The notes: generated by a model from the sequence alone, not told the origin. 54,693 bases of DNA from Pseudomonas sp. MWU13-2100 (GCF_023242365.1 NZ_JALLIX010000044.1:1-54693), one strand, 5' to 3'; counted from the first letter of the stretch, positions 26,838-36,144 are shown. Made by a program: numbers and translations.

Positions 26838-27860
26838 TCAGTAGTCCTGGCGTTTGCGAAACGCCCAGCGTCCGGCCAGCAAGGTGAAGGTCACCACCAG
26901 CGCCACCAGGATCCAGAAACCCTCCGGGTCGCCCGCCAGCGGGATGCCGCCGACGTTCATGCCGAAGAAACCGGCAATGATATTGATCGGCAGCGCCAGC
27001 ACCGTCACCACGGTGAGGGTGAAGAGGGTGCGGTTGCTCTGTTCATTGAGGCTCGCGGCGATCTCTTCCTGCAACAGCTTGATCCGCTCGCCGAGGGCCT
27101 CCAGATCGCTGAGGATCAGCGAGAACTCTTCGGTGGACTTGCGCAGTTCCTTGACGTCTTCCTTCTGCAACCATTGCGGCGGGCGGTTGAGCAGCCGCAG
27201 CAACGAGCCCGGCTCCAGGGCCAGCAGGCGTTGCAGGCGCACCAGTATCCGGCGCATGGCACCGAGTTCGGCGCGGTTGTTGCTCAGGCGCAGGGCCAGC
27301 AACCGGTCTTCGATCTGGTCGACGCTGGTGCTGGTCTTGCGCACGATCTGGGTCAGCACTTCACCCTGGTCGCGCAGCAGGTGCACGAGCAATTCCAGCG
27401 GCGAGCGGAAGCGTTCGCCGGCCTTGACCGAAGAGCGCAGCTTGTCCACCGAGTGCAGCGGTTGCAGGCGCGCGCTGATCAACAGTTTGCTGCGGGCGCA
27501 GACCCACAGGGTGGAGATGTCCGAGGAGACCATGCTGCTGAGATTGAACACCACGTCGTTGACCACCGCCAGCAAGGCATTGTCGACATGTTCGATACGG
27601 GTCGAGCGCGAGCCTTCGTGCAGGGCCTCGAAAAACTCTTCGGGCAATGGCAGGTGGGTCTTCATCCAACGCTCGCAGGCGGCGTGTGCCAGGTTCAGGT
27701 GCAACCAGAGAAATTCATCGGGATTTTCCGGTTGTTGCAGGCAGTGCAGGGCGGTGGCCGAGTCTATTTCCTGACCCCGTTCGCCGGTGCGGAAGCGAAA
27801 GCCATAAAGCAGGCCGAACAGGTCCGGGTCACGATGGCTTTGGTCAAGGCTGTGGTTCAT
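26838..27860 (-). CDS. zntB: ZntB/CorA-family divalent metal transporter
   Basis: Membrane metal-ion transporter of the CorA superfamily, probably the ZntB (zinc) branch. The 340-residue product has a large cytoplasmic N-terminal domain with long helices and two C-terminal membrane segments (about 280-300 and 315-335), with the GMN pore signature in FFGMNVGGIPL. The ZntB rather than CorA assignment is based on overall sequence character and length (E. coli ZntB 327). Probably co-oriented with, but separately expressed from, the PiT gene 71 bases downstream. Confidence 0.8.
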   Translation of the reverse strand: MNHSLDQSHRDPDLFGLLYGFRFRTGERGQEIDSATALHCLQQPENPDEFLWLHLNLAHAACERWMKTHLPLPEEFFEALHEGSRSTRIEHVDNALLAVVNDVVFNLSSMVSSDISTLWVCARSKLLISARLQPLHSVDKLRSSVKAGERFRSPLELLVHLLRDQGEVLTQIVRKTSTSVDQIEDRLLALRLSNNRAELGAMRRILVRLQRLLALEPGSLLRLLNRPPQWLQKEDVKELRKSTEEFSLILSDLEALGERIKLLQEEIAASLNEQSNRTLFTLTVVTVLALPINIIAGFFGMNVGGIPLAGDPEGFWILVALVVTFTLLAGRWAFRKRQDY

Positions 27861-28030
27861 GAAGGCTCGCTGAGGTGGAACGCCTGAAACATTTTTTACA
27901 GGCTCGCGGGCCTCATCATTGCAAGGCTATTTGACAGTTTTGTGACGTTTTTGGGGTGAGTGGCGCGTCGCGCTTTTTCCCTGCGAGCCCCGGGGAATCA
28001 AGTGCCGTATCGACCGGTGGTCGGCTTGGC

Positions 28031-28057
28031 TCAAGTGGCATGCGGGCCCGCCGATGT
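28031..28057 (+). promoter_or_regulatory. FliA (sigma-28) type promoter for the chemoreceptor
   Basis: TCAAG at 28031-28035, 14 bases, then GCCGATGT at 28050-28057. Spacing equals that of the flagellar consensus (TAAAG TTT N11 GCCGATAA). It is 117 bases before the chemoreceptor ATG. Confidence 0.75.
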
Positions 28058-28174
28058 CATTAGACGTAAGCTACCAATTATTTGGCCATACGCCCGGTTG
28101 TCGCTGACAGGGAAGTTTCGACTGCTTGCATTCCCCATCGGGGAGCGCTCAATCCTTGTCGAGAGACTCCGACG

Positions 28175-29797
28175 ATGCTGAAAAAATCCCTGCGAGCCCA
28201 AGTGCTCACGCTCCTGAGTGGCAGCCTGATCGCCATGTTGCTGATCGCGCTGACCTGTTTCCACCTGTTGTCCAATGGCGTCCAGGATTATCGTAATCTG
28301 ATTGAAGGTCCCTTGCGCACCTCACACTTGATCGATGAGGCCAATGTGCAATTCAAGGCTCAGGTGCAGGAGTGGAAGGACGTTTTGCTGCGCGGCAAGC
28401 AGCCCCAGGATCTGAACCGGTACTGGTCACAGTTCGAAGCGCGTCAGCGCGATGTGCAGGACATCCTCGGCCGTCTGGCCAGCCAGCCGGGCATGGACGC
28501 ACGGCTCAAGTCGCAGATCGAGCAACTGCGTGAGGCCCACCGTGTATTGGGTACCGATTACCTGAGAGGTCGCGAGGCCTACCTGGCGGCCGGGGCCGAC
28601 CCGACGGCCGGAGACCAGGCGGTCAAGGGCGTCGATCGCGCCACCAGCGAGCAGATGAGTGAGTTGGTCGCGCAGTTGCGTCAACAGGGCGATGAACAGT
28701 CGGTGACGATCAGCGTCCTGGCCGAACGAACCATCTGGATCGGCATCGTTGTACTGGTGATTTCCGGGCTGTTGATCGGCCTGTTGAGCCTGTGGCTGGT
28801 CAACCGCAACCTGGTGGAGCCGATCCGCCGCCTGATCGACTATGTGGCGCAATTGAGCCAAGGCAAGTTCGGCAATCGGGTGAATGCCGATCGCCAGGAT
28901 GAACTGGGTCGCCTGGCGCTGGCGGCGAATACCCTGCGCGACTTCCTGGCCGAAACCTTCAGCCATCTCAAGCGCAGCACCTCGGACCTGGACAGTGCCA
29001 GTGGCGAGCTGAAGTCGATTGCCGGTCTGATGGCCAACGGTACCCACGAGCAATTCGAACGTACCGACCAGGTGGCCACGGCGATGACCGAAATGTCCGC
29101 CACCGCCCAGGAAGTCGCTCGCCATGCCGGGGACGCCGCTACGGCGGCGGATGATGCCGATCGCGCGGCCCAGCAGGGTGAGTTGGTGATGCAATCGACC
29201 ATCGCCACCATTACCCGCATGCGCGGCGAGATCACCACCACCGCCACGGTCATCCGGCGCCTGGAAGCCGACAGCGGACGGGTCGGCAAGGTGCTGGAAG
29301 TGATTCGCGGGATTGCCGAACAGACCAACCTGCTGGCGCTCAATGCCGCCATCGAGGCGGCCCGTGCCGGTGAAGCCGGACGCGGCTTTGCCGTGGTCGC
29401 CGATGAGGTGCGCAGCCTGGCCCAGCGCACTGCCGCGTCGATCATCGAGATCAACCAGATCATCCATTCGGTCCAGACCGGTGCGGTGGATGCGGCCCAG
29501 GCCATCGAAGGCGGGCAGGCCCGTAGTGAAGAGAGCGTCGAGCAGGTGACCGAGGCCGGGGCCATGCTTGAACGCATCACCACTGCCGTGGAAGCGATCC
29601 GCGACATGAACCGCCAGATCGCTACCGCCGCCGAAGAGCAGACCTCGGTGGCCGAAGATATTTCGCGCAACCTGACCGAGATCACCGCCATCGCCAGTAC
29701 CAACCTGGACAACGTCAAGCGTACCGAGGCGGCGAGCCAGAACCTGCACGGCTTGTCGGGACAGTTGAATGACGTGACGGCGCGCCTCGGAGCCTGA
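28175..29797 (+). CDS. Methyl-accepting chemotaxis protein
   Basis: Transmembrane chemoreceptor, 540 residues. TM1 lies at about 8-30, a periplasmic four-helix-type sensor domain at about 31-188, TM2 at about 190-212, a HAMP domain at about 213-268, and a signalling domain with the conserved hairpin EQTNLLALNAAIEAARAGEA and FAVVADEVRSLAQRT. The ATG at 28175 has GAGAGA at 28161-28166. A FliA-type promoter upstream supports a place in the flagellar/chemotaxis regulon. The ligand is unknown. Confidence 0.92.
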   Translation: MLKKSLRAQVLTLLSGSLIAMLLIALTCFHLLSNGVQDYRNLIEGPLRTSHLIDEANVQFKAQVQEWKDVLLRGKQPQDLNRYWSQFEARQRDVQDILGRLASQPGMDARLKSQIEQLREAHRVLGTDYLRGREAYLAAGADPTAGDQAVKGVDRATSEQMSELVAQLRQQGDEQSVTISVLAERTIWIGIVVLVISGLLIGLLSLWLVNRNLVEPIRRLIDYVAQLSQGKFGNRVNADRQDELGRLALAANTLRDFLAETFSHLKRSTSDLDSASGELKSIAGLMANGTHEQFERTDQVATAMTEMSATAQEVARHAGDAATAADDADRAAQQGELVMQSTIATITRMRGEITTTATVIRRLEADSGRVGKVLEVIRGIAEQTNLLALNAAIEAARAGEAGRGFAVVADEVRSLAQRTAASIIEINQIIHSVQTGAVDAAQAIEGGQARSEESVEQVTEAGAMLERITTAVEAIRDMNRQIATAAEEQTSVAEDISRNLTEITAIASTNLDNVKRTEAASQNLHGLSGQLNDVTARLGA

Positions 29798-29859
29798 TTC
29801 GCCGCCACAGGGATGTGGCCTTGTATCGGGGCGCTGACACGTGTGATACAGAATCGATC

Positions 29860-29886
29860 TCAAACATGTTGAACGGTTGTCGATGA
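29860..29886 (+). promoter_or_regulatory. FliA-type promoter for the FlxA-like gene
   Basis: TCAAA at 29860-29864, 14 bases, then GTCGATGA at 29879-29886, two mismatches from GCCGATAA with correct spacing. It is 34 bases before the ATG at 29920. E. coli flxA is likewise FliA-dependent. Confidence 0.6.
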
Positions 29887-29919
29887 CATGACTGCCCATA
29901 ACTGAATCGGGAGATCCCC

Positions 29920-30381
29920 ATGGTCAGCATTACTTCGGTCACCATTGCCCCAACCCCTAGCACCAGCAGCACCAACAAGAGCACCGGCACCAGCGCTACT
30001 GACACCACCAGCACCAGCACCAGCACCAGCACCACAGGGGCTACGGGTAGCACCGCCCAGGCCGGCGGCAGCCAACCGGCGGGTGCCGGCGGCGCGTCCG
30101 GCAGCTCCAGCTCCAGCACCAGTTCTTCCTCCCAGGAGGTCCAGCAGCTGCAAAAGCAACTGGCCGATCTGCAAAAGCAGTTGCAGCAAGCGGAGCTGCA
30201 AATGCAGAAAGCCCAGAACAGCAAGGACAGCCCGGACGCCAAGGCCACCTTGCTCGCGGCCGCGGAGTCGCAGGTGTCTGCCATTTCCGGTTCCATTTCC
30301 ACCGTCAGTTCTGCCCTGACCACTGCCTTGCAGGCAGAGGGCAGCAGCACCTCGGGCACGTCGGTGAACACCACCGCTTGA
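29920..30381 (+). CDS. FlxA-like Ser/Thr-rich coiled-coil protein
   Basis: A 153-residue protein in three parts: a Ser/Thr-rich low-complexity N-terminus (about 1-70), a coiled coil with repeated QLQKQLADLQKQLQQAELQM (about 72-100), and a Ser/Ala-rich tail. The coiled-coil pattern matches the FlxA-like family. There is no signal peptide or membrane span. The FliA-type promoter and the adjacent chemoreceptor suggest co-expression with flagella; the function is not known. Convergent with the DUF1445 gene, one base apart. Confidence 0.7.
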   Translation: MVSITSVTIAPTPSTSSTNKSTGTSATDTTSTSTSTSTTGATGSTAQAGGSQPAGAGGASGSSSSSTSSSSQEVQQLQKQLADLQKQLQQAELQMQKAQNSKDSPDAKATLLAAAESQVSAISGSISTVSSALTTALQAEGSSTSGTSVNTTA

Positions 30382-30382
30382 G

Positions 30383-31186
30383 TCAAAGGCTGTGATTGTG
30401 CAGATCGCTCACCAGCATGCAGCCCGGCGCATGGGTAATGCATAACGGTGGGCGTGACGCTTGCACCACCGATTGCGGGGTCACGCCGCAGGCCCAGAAC
30501 ACTGGAAGCTCATCGTCAGCCAGCGGCACGGCGTCACCGTAGTCCGGTGCGCCAAGGTCGTGGATGCCGATCAGTCGCGGGTCGCCGATGTGCACCGGCG
30601 CGCCATGCACATTGGGCATGCGCCCGGTGATCTGCACCGCGCGGATCGCGTCGGCGGCTTTCAACGGCCGCATGCTCACCACCAGCTTGCCCTTTAGCCG
30701 TTCGGTGGGGCGGGTATCGATATTGGTCCGGAACATCGCCACGTTGCGTCCCAATTTGACGTGACGCAGGTCGATGCCTGCATCCAGCAAGGGTTGTTCG
30801 AAGGAGAAGGAGCAACCGATGGCGAAGGCCACCATATCGTCGCGCCAGAGGTGCTTGATGTTCTGCGGCTCCTCGCTCAGTTCGCCCTGGCGATAGACCC
30901 GATAGCGCGGTACGTCGTGGCGGATATCGACGTTCTCGCCCAGATGACGGAACATCGGGTCGCCGGGTTCGGTGATGTCGAGTATCGGACAGGCCTGGCG
31001 ATTGAGGGTGCAGAAACGCAGGAACTCATCGGCCCAGTCCCCTGGCAAAATCACGATATTGGCTTGTACCCGGCCAAGGCCGAGGCCGCTGGTGTGGCCT
31101 TGATACTGGTCGGTGGCGATGTGTCGGCGCAAGGCGCGCGGCGCCAGATGGCGCAACTGATCGAAGGACAGCGCTGGCAGGTTCAT
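30383..31186 (-). CDS. DUF1445 putative hydro-lyase (D-glutamate cyclase family)
   Basis: A 267-residue member of the DUF1445 family; mammalian members fused to this domain act as D-glutamate cyclases, while bacterial members are called putative hydro-lyases. Recognisable pieces are GLGRVQANIVILP, FLRFCTLNRQACPILDITEPGDP, AFAIGCSFSFEQPLLDAGI, MRPLKAADAIRAVQITGRMP and FWACGVTPQ. Cytoplasmic. It is divergent from an MFS transporter gene, which suggests handling of an imported hydroxy- or amino acid. The substrate is unproven. Confidence 0.85.
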   Translation of the reverse strand: MNLPALSFDQLRHLAPRALRRHIATDQYQGHTSGLGLGRVQANIVILPGDWADEFLRFCTLNRQACPILDITEPGDPMFRHLGENVDIRHDVPRYRVYRQGELSEEPQNIKHLWRDDMVAFAIGCSFSFEQPLLDAGIDLRHVKLGRNVAMFRTNIDTRPTERLKGKLVVSMRPLKAADAIRAVQITGRMPNVHGAPVHIGDPRLIGIHDLGAPDYGDAVPLADDELPVFWACGVTPQSVVQASRPPLCITHAPGCMLVSDLHNHSL

Positions 31187-31507
31187 CGAGCTTCTCTCTG
31201 ATGGGGGGTCGAGGCCTTTTTAGGGGGCCGCGGCAGCCTCGTCCAACGAGAAAATCTGTTATTGCGAACAAGAAAAACTGATCTTCGGTTGTGCACGGCA
31301 CGCCTGAGCCCCAGCACATGCCATTAAGGGGCCATCAACTTTTCTTATGCATTGACCGGCTTTTTTCCCGTTTGACGCTGCACCGCTCCGGCGCGAAGAA
31401 TCCACTCCACGGTGTAGCGCATCTGCATCGGCTCTCCACGACAACGCCTTCACAAAAAAACAACGAGGCGTGTCCGTCATCTTCCCTTGCTGCCGCAGGA
31501 ACTCTCC
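31187..31507. other. Intergenic region between divergent DUF1445 and MFS genes
   Basis: About 320 bases with no ORF that has a ribosome binding site. It is AT-richer than its surroundings near 31240-31375. No clear operator or sigma-factor motif was found by eye; it must hold both promoters. Confidence 0.5.
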
Positions 31508-32803
31508 ATGGAACACACCATGACTGACCAAGTGCCTTCAGGGACGCGCCGTGCCGGCCCGTTCAGTTGGTACGGCCCGCTGACAAAAAATGAAAAGCGT
31601 ACTTTCTGGAGTTGCAAGATCGGCTATGGCCTGGACGGCATGGACACCCAGATGCTGAGTTTCGTGATCCCGACCCTGATTGCCACCTGGGGCATATCCA
31701 AGGGCGAGGCCGGGCTGATCGGCACCTCGACCTTGCTGGCCTCGGCGGTCGGCGGCTGGATCGCCGGGATTCTGTCCGACCGTGTCGGTCGGGTGCGCAC
31801 CCTGCAACTGACGGTGCTCTGGTTTGCCTTCTTCACCTTCATGTGCGGGCTGGCACAGAACTACGACCAACTGTTGGTGGCGCGCACGCTGATGGGCTTC
31901 GGTTTCGGTGGCGAGTGGACCGCCGGCGCGGTGCTGATCGGCGAGGTGATCCGCTCCCAGGATCGTGGCAAGGCGGTGGGCATGGTGCAGGCCGGCTGGG
32001 CCCTGGGCTGGGGCCTGACGGCCTTGCTCTATGCCGGCTTGTTCAGCTTCCTGCCACCGGAGCAGGCCTGGCGGGCGCTGTTCATGATCGGCCTGGTACC
32101 GGCGCTGTTCGTGCTGGTGATCCGCCGACTGGTCAAGGAGTCCGACACCTTCGAACAGGCTCGGGGCGAGCGTCTGGGCCAGGCTGAAAAGCCTTCGCCC
32201 TGGGCCTTCTTCGAGATATTCGCACCACGGATGCTCAGCACCACCCTGCGTGCCTCGCTGCTGACCACCGGCGCGCTGGGCGGTTACTACGCGATCACCA
32301 CCTGGTTGCCGACCTACCTGAAAACCGAGCGCGGCCTGAGCGTGCTGGGCACCGGCGGCTATCTGGCGATGGTGATCGTCGGTTCCTATGTCGGCTATGT
32401 CATCAGCGCATTGCTGACCGATGCCATCGGCCGCAAGAAGAACTTCATCCTCTTTGCCGTCGGCTCCATGAGCATCGTCCTGGCCTATACCCAACTGCCC
32501 ATCGATAACACCTGGATGCTCTGGTTGGGTTTCCCCCTGGGGTTCTTTGCCTCGGGCATCTTCGCCGGCATGGGGGCGTTCCTCACCGAGCTGTTTCCCA
32601 CCCGCATGCGTGGGTCGGGCCAGGGCTTCTGCTACAACGCCGGGCGCTCCATCGCCGCACTGTTCCCGCTGTTTATCGGCGCGCTGAGTGAAACCCTGCC
32701 GATTGGCGTCGGCATCGGTGTGTTTGCCGCCGGTGCCTACGCGGTGGTGATCCTGGCGGCCCTGAGCCTGCCTGAAACCCGCGGTCGCCAGCTCGAGAGC
32801 TGA
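31508..32803 (+). CDS. MFS transporter (organic acid type)
   Basis: A 431-residue major facilitator with 12 predicted spans. MFS marks: the loop GILSDRVGRVRTLQL after TM2 and DAIGRKKNFILF after TM8, with GFGFGGEWTAGAVLIGEVI in TM4, a pattern typical of metabolite:H+ symporters of the sialate/aromatic-acid groups. The ATG at 31508 has AGGA at 31497-31500; an internal ATG at 31520 is possible. Followed by an OprD porin, so the pair may bring one substrate across both membranes. Confidence 0.88.
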   Translation: MEHTMTDQVPSGTRRAGPFSWYGPLTKNEKRTFWSCKIGYGLDGMDTQMLSFVIPTLIATWGISKGEAGLIGTSTLLASAVGGWIAGILSDRVGRVRTLQLTVLWFAFFTFMCGLAQNYDQLLVARTLMGFGFGGEWTAGAVLIGEVIRSQDRGKAVGMVQAGWALGWGLTALLYAGLFSFLPPEQAWRALFMIGLVPALFVLVIRRLVKESDTFEQARGERLGQAEKPSPWAFFEIFAPRMLSTTLRASLLTTGALGGYYAITTWLPTYLKTERGLSVLGTGGYLAMVIVGSYVGYVISALLTDAIGRKKNFILFAVGSMSIVLAYTQLPIDNTWMLWLGFPLGFFASGIFAGMGAFLTELFPTRMRGSGQGFCYNAGRSIAALFPLFIGALSETLPIGVGIGVFAAGAYAVVILAALSLPETRGRQLES

Positions 32804-32814
32804 TATCCGAGGCG

Positions 32815-32835
32815 CCTGGGTCCGGCGGACCCGGG
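32815..32835. terminator. Hairpin between MFS and porin genes
   Basis: GGGTCC-GGC-GGACCC with partial extension, 15 bases after the MFS stop. No T-run, so it may slow or partly stop transcription, or only trim mRNA. Confidence 0.45.
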
Positions 32836-32923
32836 GGCTACTGATCCTGACGTTTCAACCACATCGGTCGCGATCCCAACGCCCCCGAGAGGGTCGGCTC
32901 GCGTCCGCAATAAGGAGCACACC

Positions 32924-34168
32924 ATGAAGTCGTTCGATCATTTATCACGTTTTTCCGTGCCAGTGAGCGCGTTAGTGGGGTTGGGCCTGCTCTGGGCGCC
33001 GGGCGCCCGAGCGGATTTCCTCGCCGACAGCAAGGGGACCCTGGAAGCACGTAACTTCTACTTCAACCGCGACTTTCGCCAGCCGGGTTCCCGGGAAAAA
33101 GCCGATGAATGGGCCCAGGGTTTCCTGTTGCGCATGGAATCCGGCTACACCGAAGGCACCGTGGGCTTTGGCCTCGATGCCCTGGGCATGGTCGGTTACA
33201 AGCTGGATTCGGGACCTGGCACCGCGGGTACCGGCCTGCTGCCTGCGGACACCCGCCACGGTGGTTCCCAGGACAGTTACGGCAAGCTGGCGGCGGCCGC
33301 CAAGGTGCGTATTTCCAACAGCACCCTGAAGGTCGGCAGCTTCCAGGTGAAGGACCCGGTGATCATTTCCAACGATACCCGCCTGCTGCCCGGGACCTTT
33401 CAGGGCGGCTTGCTGAACGTTCAGGAAATCGACCACTTGAAGCTGACCGGGGGCTCGTTCAACCAGATCCGCTACGTCGACTCCACCGATGATCAGAAGA
33501 TGACGGCCAACCGCATCGGTGGGTCGAGCGACAAGTTTCAATTCGCCGGGGCGGACTACCAGTGGTTACCGAACCTGCTGACCCAGTATCGCTATGGCAA
33601 GTTGGAAAATATCTACCAGCAGAACTTCCTGGGCCTGGTGCATAACTGGGACCTGGGCCAGGGCCAGAGCTTGAAGACCGACCTGCGTTACGCTCGCAGC
33701 GCCGAGGACGGTAACTTCCGTCCGCTGGATAACCGCGCATTGGGCGGGATGTTCACCTATTCCTTCAAGGGCAATGCCCTGGGCTTCGGCTATCAGCGCA
33801 TGAGTGGTAAGGACCCGTTCCCGTACATCGGGCACAGCGATCCGTACCTGGTGAACTTCGTGCAGATCGGCGACTTCGCCAATATCGACGAGCGTTCCTT
33901 GCAGGTGCGTTATGACTACGATTTTGCGCAGTTGGGCTTGCCGGGGTTGACCTTCATGACCCGCTACGTGTCCGGCGACCATGTACAACGGACGATTCCG
34001 GGTGAAGGCAAGGAGTGGGAGCGTAACACCGACATCGGCTATGTGTTCCAGGACGGGAAGCTCAAAGGGCTGGGGGTGAAGTGGCGCAATGCGACGGTGC
34101 GTTCGAACTTCGGCAATGACCTGGACGAGAACCGCCTGATCATCAGCTATACCGTGGCGCTCTGGTAA
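32924..34168 (+). CDS. OprD-family outer-membrane porin (first copy)
   Basis: Substrate-specific 18-strand outer-membrane channel, 414 residues. Signal peptide at about 1-30 (ending APGARA), then the mature start DFLADSKGTLEARNFYFNRD that is typical of OprD/OccD-OccK proteins, alternating beta-strand patterns, and a C-terminal aromatic ending (SYTVALW). AAGGAGC precedes the ATG. It lies downstream of the MFS gene. The substrate is unknown; such porins usually take carboxylates or amino acids. Confidence 0.93.
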   Translation: MKSFDHLSRFSVPVSALVGLGLLWAPGARADFLADSKGTLEARNFYFNRDFRQPGSREKADEWAQGFLLRMESGYTEGTVGFGLDALGMVGYKLDSGPGTAGTGLLPADTRHGGSQDSYGKLAAAAKVRISNSTLKVGSFQVKDPVIISNDTRLLPGTFQGGLLNVQEIDHLKLTGGSFNQIRYVDSTDDQKMTANRIGGSSDKFQFAGADYQWLPNLLTQYRYGKLENIYQQNFLGLVHNWDLGQGQSLKTDLRYARSAEDGNFRPLDNRALGGMFTYSFKGNALGFGYQRMSGKDPFPYIGHSDPYLVNFVQIGDFANIDERSLQVRYDYDFAQLGLPGLTFMTRYVSGDHVQRTIPGEGKEWERNTDIGYVFQDGKLKGLGVKWRNATVRSNFGNDLDENRLIISYTVALW

Positions 34169-34204
34169 GCGCCGGCGGTATATCAATCTGCCAGGCGCCG
34201 CGGA

Positions 34205-34443
34205 GCGTGCAGGAGCCTGGCTTGTCGGGACGCCGCATCGCAGCGAAGAGGGCTTGGAAATCGCCAAAAACTTCGCGGCGGTGCGGCGATCCGACAAGCA
34301 CCGCTCCCACAGGTCTTCGGCCGCATGCGGGCCTCCGCTCCGACGCGGATATTGTGGGAGCCGGATTTATCCGCGAAGAGGCCCTTGAGGCTGCCAAAAA
34401 CTTCGCGGCGGTGCGGCGATCCCACAAGCACCGCTCCCACTGG
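34205..34443. repeat. Tandem REP cluster downstream of the porin
   Basis: Several REP halves in alternate orientation. A segment of about 45 bases (from GCCAAAAACTTCGCGGCGGT through CCGCTCCCAC) occurs twice, near 34263-34311 and 34395-34440, nearly identical, showing duplication of a whole REP unit. No ORF is supported here. Confidence 0.8.
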
Positions 34444-34453
34444 TTTGGTGCCC

Positions 34454-35572
34454 TCAGTACCCGTTGGCCTCAAGAATCTGCGGTATGGTTTTCGGTGATG
34501 GGCGCTTGAAGTACTTGAGCAACTCGGATGAACGATTGGTGAAGATGCCATCGACCCCCGCATCCATGACCTTCTTGTAGTCCTGCGGCGTGTCGACGGT
34601 ATAGACATGCACCAGCAGTCCCTTGTCGTGGGTGTACTGGTTCATCCAGGGTTTGACCAGGTCCGAATAGCTCTGGTCGCCGCCCTGGGTCAGTTCCGCC
34701 GACGGGCCGGTCCCGATGGCGCCCTGGGCCTTGGCGTAGTCGATCCACTTTTCGAATTCGGCCTTGTCCTTGGGCTCCTGCCTGGCGTAGTAGGCGGCCT
34801 TGGTCTTTTCGCCGGAGTCGGCGAAGCTGACCTTCGACTTGGGCTCGATGCTGCCTTCACCGACCCACAGCAGCAGGATCTTCGGCGTGTCCGGCATTTC
34901 CTTTTGCAACAGCTCCAGGCTGCTCTTTTCGAAGGTCTGCAGGATCACCTTGCCCTGGCCCTGGCCAACCTGGGGCTGTTCCTTGGACACCACCTGGGTC
35001 GGGCTCAACAGGCCGCGCTCTTGCAGTTTGTTCTTCAGCTCATGCTCGATCCCGGGAAACTGCTTGGGTTCCTTGGTTTCGATGTACAGGCCTGGCTGGT
35101 GCTTCGGATTGGCCTGGGCGATATCGATGATCTGGTCCAGGCTGAGGATTTTCAGGCCGACGTAGGCCGGACGCGCACGCTCGGGGTAGGCCTTGTTGAA
35201 CCAGCTGCCGGCGTCCAGGGTTTGCAGTTCGGCCCAGGTGAACTCGTTGGCCGGGCTGTCCTTGCGTGCGGGGAACTTGCTGGCCACGTCGGTGGTACGC
35301 GACAGGTTGTTGTCGTGCAGGGCGAAGATCACCCCGTCCTTGCTGCGTTGCAGGTCCATTTCCAGGTAGTCGGCACCCAGGTCGCGGGCCAGGGTGTAGG
35401 AGGCGGCGGTGGATTCCGGGGCATCGAAGGAGGCGCCACGATGGGCGATCACGGCGGGGTGGGGAATGCCGGCCGCGGCCGCAATGGCGCTGGAGGCGCT
35501 GTTGGCCTCGGCCGTGCCCAGGCCCAACAGCAGGCTCAGGACCAGGGCGCTTTTGGTGAAGTTGACGGGCAT
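34454..35572 (-). CDS. glpQ: Glycerophosphodiester phosphodiesterase (periplasmic)
   Basis: Hydrolyses glycerophosphodiesters to glycerol-3-phosphate and an alcohol in the periplasm. The 372-residue product has a signal peptide (1-24, LGLGTAEA) and the GDPD core: IAHRGASFDAPESTAASYT, DYLEMDLQRSKDGVIFALHD (metal-binding Glu/Asp and His), and VYTVDTPQDYKKVMDAGVDG near the end. Length matches E. coli GlpQ (358). AAAGGA lies ten bases before the ATG on this strand. No pho box was evident by eye. Confidence 0.94.
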   Translation of the reverse strand: MPVNFTKSALVLSLLLGLGTAEANSASSAIAAAAGIPHPAVIAHRGASFDAPESTAASYTLARDLGADYLEMDLQRSKDGVIFALHDNNLSRTTDVASKFPARKDSPANEFTWAELQTLDAGSWFNKAYPERARPAYVGLKILSLDQIIDIAQANPKHQPGLYIETKEPKQFPGIEHELKNKLQERGLLSPTQVVSKEQPQVGQGQGKVILQTFEKSSLELLQKEMPDTPKILLLWVGEGSIEPKSKVSFADSGEKTKAAYYARQEPKDKAEFEKWIDYAKAQGAIGTGPSAELTQGGDQSYSDLVKPWMNQYTHDKGLLVHVYTVDTPQDYKKVMDAGVDGIFTNRSSELLKYFKRPSPKTIPQILEANGY

Positions 35573-35800
35573 GCTCGAATTCCTTTCGCAGAGAGTGAAT
35601 GTCAGAGCCTCCTTTTAACAACTGATTGCTACAGCAGCTATCGCGAAATCGACACAAACATGCTCCAGATCCGGTTTCCGGTATTTTCCTCGGGTATTGT
35701 GTGACAGGACTTGTCGACCATTTCCCCGCCAGAGGGACAGGCCTGCCCTGCGTGTAAACCAGCCATCCATGAGCCTTGTGGCTCTTCAGCGAGGTTTACC

Positions 35801-36130
35801 ATGCCTATTACATCCGAACTGATCTGCCAGGCCGCCGAGCAGCTCAAGGGTTTTGTCGGTTTCAATCGCAAGACCGGTCAATACATCGTCCGCTTCAGTG
35901 AGGACGCCTTCGGCATGGACGTGGCGGATGACGCTATCTTTCCGGCCTGCGAGTTTGTCTGGGTGTCGAGCGCGGAGGAGACCATGAGCCTCAGCCGCGA
36001 ACGGATCCAGCTATTGCTGGCGCAGAATATCGATGACCGGATCAGCATCAGCGAGCCGCTGCGGGTGTATCAGCGGCGTGTGGACATTCCCGAGATCGTC
36101 GCGCTGCGCACAGTGCTCAGCGCTTCCTGA
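35801..36130 (+). CDS. DUF2025 family protein (PA1123-type)
   Basis: A 109-residue small cytoplasmic protein restricted to Pseudomonas, of the DUF2025/PA1123 family as I recall it. It starts MPITSELICQAAEQLKGFVG and has ETMSLSRERIQLLLAQNIDD in the middle. GAGGT at 35791-35795 fixes the start; the open frame upstream has no family character. No function is known. Confidence 0.75.
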   Translation: MPITSELICQAAEQLKGFVGFNRKTGQYIVRFSEDAFGMDVADDAIFPACEFVWVSSAEETMSLSRERIQLLLAQNIDDRISISEPLRVYQRRVDIPEIVALRTVLSAS

Positions 36131-36144
36131 CAGGGTGCTGGCCG

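Noticed and set aside
34205..34443. CRISPR-like repeat array
   Set aside because: The repeats are inverted REP halves with irregular spacing and only two long copies, not regularly spaced direct repeats with unique spacers.
35573..35800. Pho box upstream of glpQ
   Set aside because: A CTGTAGC...AGTTGTT-like stretch is present but too far from the CTGTCAT direct-repeat consensus to call.
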